Assembly: GCA_046728115.1 (NCBI GenBank) | Contig: JBKPDW010000279.1 | Location: forward strand, 1-18,318 | Source of the DNA: CAVSWN01 sp046728115 | GTDB lineage: Bacteria; Acidobacteriota; Vicinamibacteria; Vicinamibacterales; CAVVIG01 | Reading direction: 5' to 3' | DNA: 18,318 bases | Notes under the pieces: generated by a model | What the model saw: only the letters and a program-made list of their open reading frames with translations | Database searches by the model: none | Told to the model about the DNA's origin: nothing | Made by a program: the position numbers and the translations under genes | Shown: in pieces, positions 14,954-18,318 of the stretch | Position numbering within the stretch: the first letter of the stretch is position 1 | Layout of the letters: every line of letters starts with the position of its first letter

Positions 14954-15678
14954 GGCGGGGTGATGGAGAACGGGCTGGTCAGTCCAAGCGTGGAGGGTAC
15001 TCCGCAAGGGGGCCCACGTTCGCCGCTGCTCAGCAACGTCGTACTCGACGCACTCGACCGGGAGTTGGAGCGCCGGGGGCATCGCTTCGTTCGATACGCG
15101 GACGACAGCAACATCTACGTGCGCAGCGAGCGGGCGGGTCAACCGGTGATGGCGAGCATCACGCGATTCATCACGCACACACTCAAACTCAAGGTCAATG
15201 AGACGAAGAGTGCGGTGGCGCGACCACAGGCTCGAAAGTTTCTCGGATTCAGTTCACGGCCGGTCCGGAGGTCAAGCGCGCGATTGCGCCGAAGGCTCTC
15301 GATCGGTTCAAAGCCAGGACTCGAGAGATCACGCTACGGGCCAAAGGCGTCAGCATCGAGACGACGATAGCCGAACTGGCTCCGTATCTGCGGGGTTGGC
15401 GCGGCTATTTCGGCTTCTGCGAAACGCCTGAAGCGCTGGTGTACCTGACCTGCTGGGTCCGGCTGCGACTACGCGCCGCATTGTGGCGGCAGTGGAAAAC
15501 ACCGCGCCGTCGCCGGACGGCGCTGTTGGACTTGGGGGTCGGCCCGCAACTGGCCAGCAACACGGCCGGAAGCGGGCGCGGTCCTTGCTACCTCGCCCGG
15601 TCCAAGGCCCTTTCAGTGGGGCTTTCCAATGCGTACTTCAAATCCCTCGGACTTCCGACGTTGATCGATGGGTGTTAG
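14954..15678 (+). pseudogene. Group II intron reverse transcriptase/maturase, 5'-truncated and frameshifted
   Basis: Homology starts near VMENGLVSPSVEGTPQGG, the RT motif before the catalytic palm. The protein then shows PRSPLLSNVVLDALDRELE, the catalytic FVRYADDSNIYV (YADD at 15095-15106), LKVNETKSAV and RKFLGFS. One T appears to be lost near 15253, after which the next frame carries on with the maturase (X) domain (PYLRGWRGYFGF, ALWRQWKTPRRR) and the C-terminal NAYFKSLGLPTLIDGC. The N-terminal fingers (well over 100 residues) are absent. No HNH endonuclease domain is visible. Such proteins bind their own intron RNA to help splicing and retrohoming; this copy cannot. The stop is followed after 15 bases by intron RNA domain V, confirming its position inside domain IV. 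Confidence 0.85.
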
Positions 15679-15693
15679 CGTAACCGACTCGAG

Positions 15694-15764
15694 TCGCCGT
15701 GTACGGACCCGTACGCACGGTGGTGTGGCAGGGGTCGGCGGGCAACCGCCGCCCCTATGCCGAT
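15694..15764 (+). ncRNA. Group II intron domains V and VI (3' end of intron)
   Basis: Domain V (about 15694-15724): CCGTG (15697-15701 region) pairs with CACGG (15716-15720), a two-base CG bulge sits at 15714-15715, and TACG/CGTA closes a GACC loop. The base of the stem carries a CGC triad facing GTG. Domain VI (about 15727-15761): AGGGG pairs with CCCCT, CGGCGG with CCGCCG around a GCAA loop, and an unpaired A near 15756 is the candidate branch point, flanked by GGC/GCC pairing. The intron probably ends at GCCGAT (15759-15764). The catalytic RNA end is well preserved although the intron's 5' part is missing. Confidence 0.75.
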
Positions 15765-15783
15765 CAATATTTCCTATCCTCAG

Positions 15784-16302
15784 TCAACGCGGCCCCTTTG
15801 AATCGGCCTTGCGGAATTCCTCGGCGTCGAGCTTCAGCTGCAGCCTTCGCGCTTCGTTGAGGCGCTGATCGAGCTCGTGCAGCTCGCCCTGGACCGACGG
15901 GGAGTCCGCAATCCCGCGCTCGGTCGCGCGGCGGACGACGTCGTCGCGAAGGGCCATCAGCGCCGTCACGTCGGGTCGGCGCGCCAGCGTTCGTGCACGC
16001 TGCAATACGTGCGCTTCGTCGTCCGCCGACGGCGCCGGCGCGCCCAGGGGCGCGACCGGAGCAGCTGGATCTTGCGCGAGAGATGCCGCCGCGTTCGTGC
16101 GTGCTCGCGTTGGTTGCGGCGTCGGTGCGACCCGCTTCAGCAGGGACGGCGACGGCGACGAACCGGCGCCCACGTCCGTCGCGGGCGTCGTTGCCGCTGG
16201 ACGACCGAGCGACCACACGCCCGCAGTTCCTCCTGCCACGCTGCCGATGAGCGCGGCGATGACCGCCTTCGGAAGGACGCCCGCTCTACTTTCCGCTGGC
16301 AT
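15784..16302 (-). CDS. Membrane-anchored hypothetical protein with C-terminal helical region
   Basis: A 172-residue protein with one likely membrane anchor near the N-terminus (VIAALIGSVAGGTAGVWSLG, about 14-33). A low-complexity Pro/Ala/Thr linker follows (about 34-90). The C-terminal region is predicted helical and charged (AHVLQRARTLARRPDVTALM, then ELHELDQRLNEARRLQLKLD), which may form a coiled coil. I do not recognise a family. It lies 62 bases after the PEGA-repeat gene on the same strand, has no clear ribosome-binding site, and is probably in the same operon. The intron's 3' end lies only 19 bases beyond its stop codon. Coding is supported by the continuous frame and sensible domain plan; the function is unknown. 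Confidence 0.65.
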   Translation of the reverse strand: MPAESRAGVLPKAVIAALIGSVAGGTAGVWSLGRPAATTPATDVGAGSSPSPSLLKRVAPTPQPTRARTNAAASLAQDPAAPVAPLGAPAPSADDEAHVLQRARTLARRPDVTALMALRDDVVRRATERGIADSPSVQGELHELDQRLNEARRLQLKLDAEEFRKADSKGPR

Positions 16303-16364
16303 TGATCACAACCGTGCTCACGAACTTGATCGGGACGCCATCCTTGAGTACAGCCTCGCTTCGG

Positions 16365-17246
16365 CTATTTGTTGAGGTCGACGGCCACGCGATTCACACC
16401 TCGCGCCGTTACGACAATCCGCTCGGTCCGCTCGCCGAACTGCGGGTGGCGAAACGTGACCTGATGCGGACCGACCGCCAGCGACAGGCTTGACAGCGGC
16501 GTCTGTCCCACCATCTCGCCGTCGATCAGCACGTCTGCCCACGGCCGCGCGTTCACGTTGAGGAGTCCCATCGGCGGGTCGATCTCAACGGAGGTGACTC
16601 GGCCCGGCACCACGGTGATCGTGCGCGCCGCCTCGAAGCCGAGATTCTCGTTGCGCAACAGTAACTCGTGCTTGCCCGCGGCGAGCATGATCGTCGCCGC
16701 GCTGCTCGTACCGACGACCTCGTCGTGCTCGAGCACCTCGACCGGGAATGGCGACGCCACCGCCACCCACCCGGCGACAGGCTTCGTCGGCCGCGGCAGC
16801 GAGAACACGACCTCGGTGATGACGCCCTTCGATACCGCGATCGTGCGCTGCGCGACTCCGCTGTCCGAGACCACGGTGATGCGGTGCTCCGCGGCCGCGA
16901 GTCCGTCGATCACGACGGGCGACACGCCGCGCGGCCGGCCGTCAACCTCTACTCGAGCGCCCGCGGGATCGGTCACGATCGAGAGCCGTCCAGCCGCTGT
17001 CGGCCTTTCGCTCTCCCGCGGCAAGTAGTCCTGCGCGACGCGAGCGGCGGCCTCGGTCGTCGGGTGGAAGGTCGCAGGCACCGCAAGCGCGGCTCGCACC
17101 GTCGGGTACCAGGCGCGGACGGCACCAAAGCTTCCGGCCGCGCTCACCATCGCGATCGCCGCCACCAGCAGCGATGTCGATCCGAATGCGGATGTCGGGG
17201 GCCGCGCGGGCGACACAGGCCCCGGTCGGTCGTCGGCTGGCGCCAT
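16365..17246 (-). CDS. Membrane-anchored protein with three PEGA domains
   Basis: A 293-residue protein with a strong ribosome-binding site (AAAGGAG, 17257-17263) before its ATG. A single membrane segment lies at about 25-43 (TSLLVAAIAMVSAAGSFGAV). Three PEGA-type beta repeats follow. The first (about 86-150) contains GRLSIVTDPAGARVEVDG then GVSPVVIDGLAAAEHRITV. The second (about 155-223) contains VAVASPFPVEVLEHDEVVG then LAAGKHELLLRNENLGFE. The third (about 227-293) contains GLLNVNARPWADVLIDGEMV, GQTPLSSLSLAVGPHQV and TFRHPQFGERTERIVV. PEGA repeats are extracytoplasmic adhesion or scaffold modules, often attached to Ser/Thr kinases in Acidobacteriota and Myxococcota; no kinase is seen here. 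It heads a likely two-gene operon. Confidence 0.85.
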   Translation of the reverse strand: MAPADDRPGPVSPARPPTSAFGSTSLLVAAIAMVSAAGSFGAVRAWYPTVRAALAVPATFHPTTEAAARVAQDYLPRESERPTAAGRLSIVTDPAGARVEVDGRPRGVSPVVIDGLAAAEHRITVVSDSGVAQRTIAVSKGVITEVVFSLPRPTKPVAGWVAVASPFPVEVLEHDEVVGTSSAATIMLAAGKHELLLRNENLGFEAARTITVVPGRVTSVEIDPPMGLLNVNARPWADVLIDGEMVGQTPLSSLSLAVGPHQVTFRHPQFGERTERIVVTARGVNRVAVDLNK

Positions 17247-17444
17247 GGATCGAGCTCTCCTTTGCGGGGTGTACGCCGGAGCACATGTTTTCGCACAAGC
17301 CGCCGCCTTCGATCAATCCTCCTTACTGCACAACTGGAATCGATCCAACATCCCTGCCCGCACGTCGACGACGGCGCGATTTCTGAACGTGACGGACGAC
17401 TACCTGCAGGAGCCGACTGAGCGGAAGCCGCTCACTCTAGTGCA

Positions 17445-17465
17445 GTGGTAACGCAGGTTTACCAC
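17445..17465 (-). terminator. Stem-loop at the hydrolase stop codon, weak terminator candidate
   Basis: GTGGTAA (17445-17451) and TTACCAC (17459-17465) form a 7-bp stem with a 7-nt loop, with the hydrolase stop codon in one arm. A second stem, TGAGCGG-AAG-CCGCTCA (17418-17434), follows downstream on the minus strand. Neither has a T-run, so intrinsic termination is uncertain. Confidence 0.35.
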
Positions 17466-18318
17466 CGCCCTTGCTCCGAACACATCGGAGTAGACGACAT
17501 CTTCCACGCGTCGATCGTCACGCGAACCGAGCGCACCACCGCGTCTGGCGCTTCATACGGAATCATATGGGTCGAGTTTGCGGCAATGATCTGACAACTT
17601 CGCGCAGACAGCCGAAGGAGGTCGCGCTGCAGCGGCCTCCAAATGTCCATGACCCGGTCGTTGTCTCGCGTGTTGTTCATCGGACCTTGGCCGGCGGTCA
17701 GGATTACGACCGGCATGGAGAGTAGCCGGCGTGACGACCGGACTTGATCGGCGGTGTCTCGCTCGTGGATCGATTCGTCGTAGTTCGCCTGAAAATAACG
17801 AGGCCGGTACGTGGTGGCCCGCACGAAGCCCCGGATTGCCTCGGGTACGGTTTCTGGGCGAGTGACAAACGGATTGGGAATCAGTCGCAGCATGCCCACT
17901 GCGGCCGCACGAGGCAAGAGACGGGGCAGGAGAGACGCGAACACCGAGATTCTCGACCCGAAACCTGCCGCAGCGAATTCCTCGATCTGATCCTCATGCG
18001 ATGAGTCCACCAACACGAGCCCGGCCACATCGGTCTCGTGTTTCGTCGCATACGCACGTACATACAGGCCACCCCACGACCAGCCAACGAGGATGACTGG
18101 CCCGGTCATGCCGCTTCGCCGCACTAGCTCCGCGAATTCGTCTGCGATGCGCTCGCTGGTCCGAGGGGCAGGTCCAGCATCGCTGTACCCCATGCCCGCT
18201 CGGTCGTAGGCACAAGCTGTCGTGAAACCCGCGACAGCATTTTGGACCCGATACCAATCGATCCCTGTCCCGCCTGCTGAGGATTCAAAAATGACAACAG
18301 GTGTTCCCTGGCCTTCGC
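17459..18318 (-). CDS. Alpha/beta-hydrolase, 5' end cut by window edge
   Basis: The frame stays open from an internal ATG (18193) to the right edge, reading EGQGTPVVIFESSAGG, then GFTTACAYDRAGMGYSD. These are typical N-terminal hydrolase strands and the oxyanion-side motif, so the real start is outside the window. About 285 residues are visible. The nucleophile elbow is GWSWGG (Ser), preceded by GPVILV. A strand reading GLVLVDSSHEDQ follows. The catalytic His is likely in IIAANSTHMIPYEAPDAVV, and the acid residue probably lies in the preceding loop (NTRDNDRVMD). A cap-like insertion covers the middle. Many such enzymes are esterases or related hydrolases; the substrate is not deducible. It is transcribed toward the PEGA operon, with about 210 bases between, and no link is evident. 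Confidence 0.85.
   Translation of the reverse strand, partial: EGQGTPVVIFESSAGGTGIDWYRVQNAVAGFTTACAYDRAGMGYSDAGPAPRTSERIADEFAELVRRSGMTGPVILVGWSWGGLYVRAYATKHETDVAGLVLVDSSHEDQIEEFAAAGFGSRISVFASLLPRLLPRAAAVGMLRLIPNPFVTRPETVPEAIRGFVRATTYRPRYFQANYDESIHERDTADQVRSSRRLLSMPVVILTAGQGPMNNTRDNDRVMDIWRPLQRDLLRLSARSCQIIAANSTHMIPYEAPDAVVRSVRVTIDAWKMSSTPMCSEQGRW

Noticed and set aside
15764..16216. Alternative minus-strand frame over the 172-residue gene
   Set aside because: Arg/Ala-rich shadow without an anchor. The chosen frame has a membrane segment and ordered helices.
16668..17420. Plus-strand open frame opposite the PEGA gene
   Set aside because: Its translation is Arg/His-rich shadow sequence; the minus strand has PEGA repeats, a membrane anchor and a good ribosome-binding site.
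1..18318. CRISPR arrays, rRNA genes, integrase or transposase genes
   Set aside because: I found no regularly spaced repeats, rRNA sequence or recombinase motifs on either strand, although the tRNA fragment hints that an integrase once acted here.

Overview
The window looks like chromosomal DNA of a high-GC member of the Acidobacteriota, most likely Vicinamibacteria-like. This rests on content: a dense array of MacB/FtsX-type permeases with no ATPase gene beside them (the 'acidobacterial duplicated orphan permease', ADOP, family), coupled to small PadR-family regulators of the acidobacterial type, with a triple-PEGA membrane protein nearby. Taxonomy is inferred from gene families; no marker gene is present.

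Layout. 1-1822: the 3' part of an ADOP permease cut by the left edge. 1851-2527, minus strand: a Phd/VapB-like antitoxin and PIN-domain toxin pair, lodged between permease genes. 2637-5683: an intact PadR-ADOP operon with a 4-nt overlap. 5691-7356: a decayed third PadR-ADOP cassette, in which PadR has lost its N-terminal half and the permease has a 1-nt frameshift and a large internal deletion. 7486-9990: an intact ADOP that lacks both a PadR partner and the N-terminal prefix domain. 10291-11247, minus: a secreted LolA/lipoprotein-sorting-like protein, divergent from the next PadR. 11363-14304: a second intact PadR-ADOP operon. Its PadR start codon sits inside a perfect 11-bp inverted repeat, which is a strong autoregulatory operator candidate. 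14305-14953: non-coding, with tandem repeats, hairpins and a 48-nt 3' tRNA-Thr(CGT) fragment that looks like an integration scar. 14954-15764: the 3' end of a group II intron (frameshifted RT/maturase plus folding domains V and VI). 15784-17246, minus: a short membrane-anchored protein and a PEGA-repeat protein, probably one operon. 17459 to the right edge, minus: an alpha/beta hydrolase cut by the window edge.

How it works together. ADOP proteins resemble MacB, with two FtsX domains and two extracytoplasmic domains, but no nucleotide-binding subunit is encoded here, so any ATPase would have to act in trans. The two intact PadR genes share a TTGACATTC element 35-37 nt before the ATG, about where a -35 box would lie for a leaderless transcript. 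This suggests each cassette carries its own autoregulated switch. The array appears to grow by duplication and lose copies by deletion. The toxin-antitoxin pair, tRNA fragment and intron remnant mark it as a plastic, accessory-type region.
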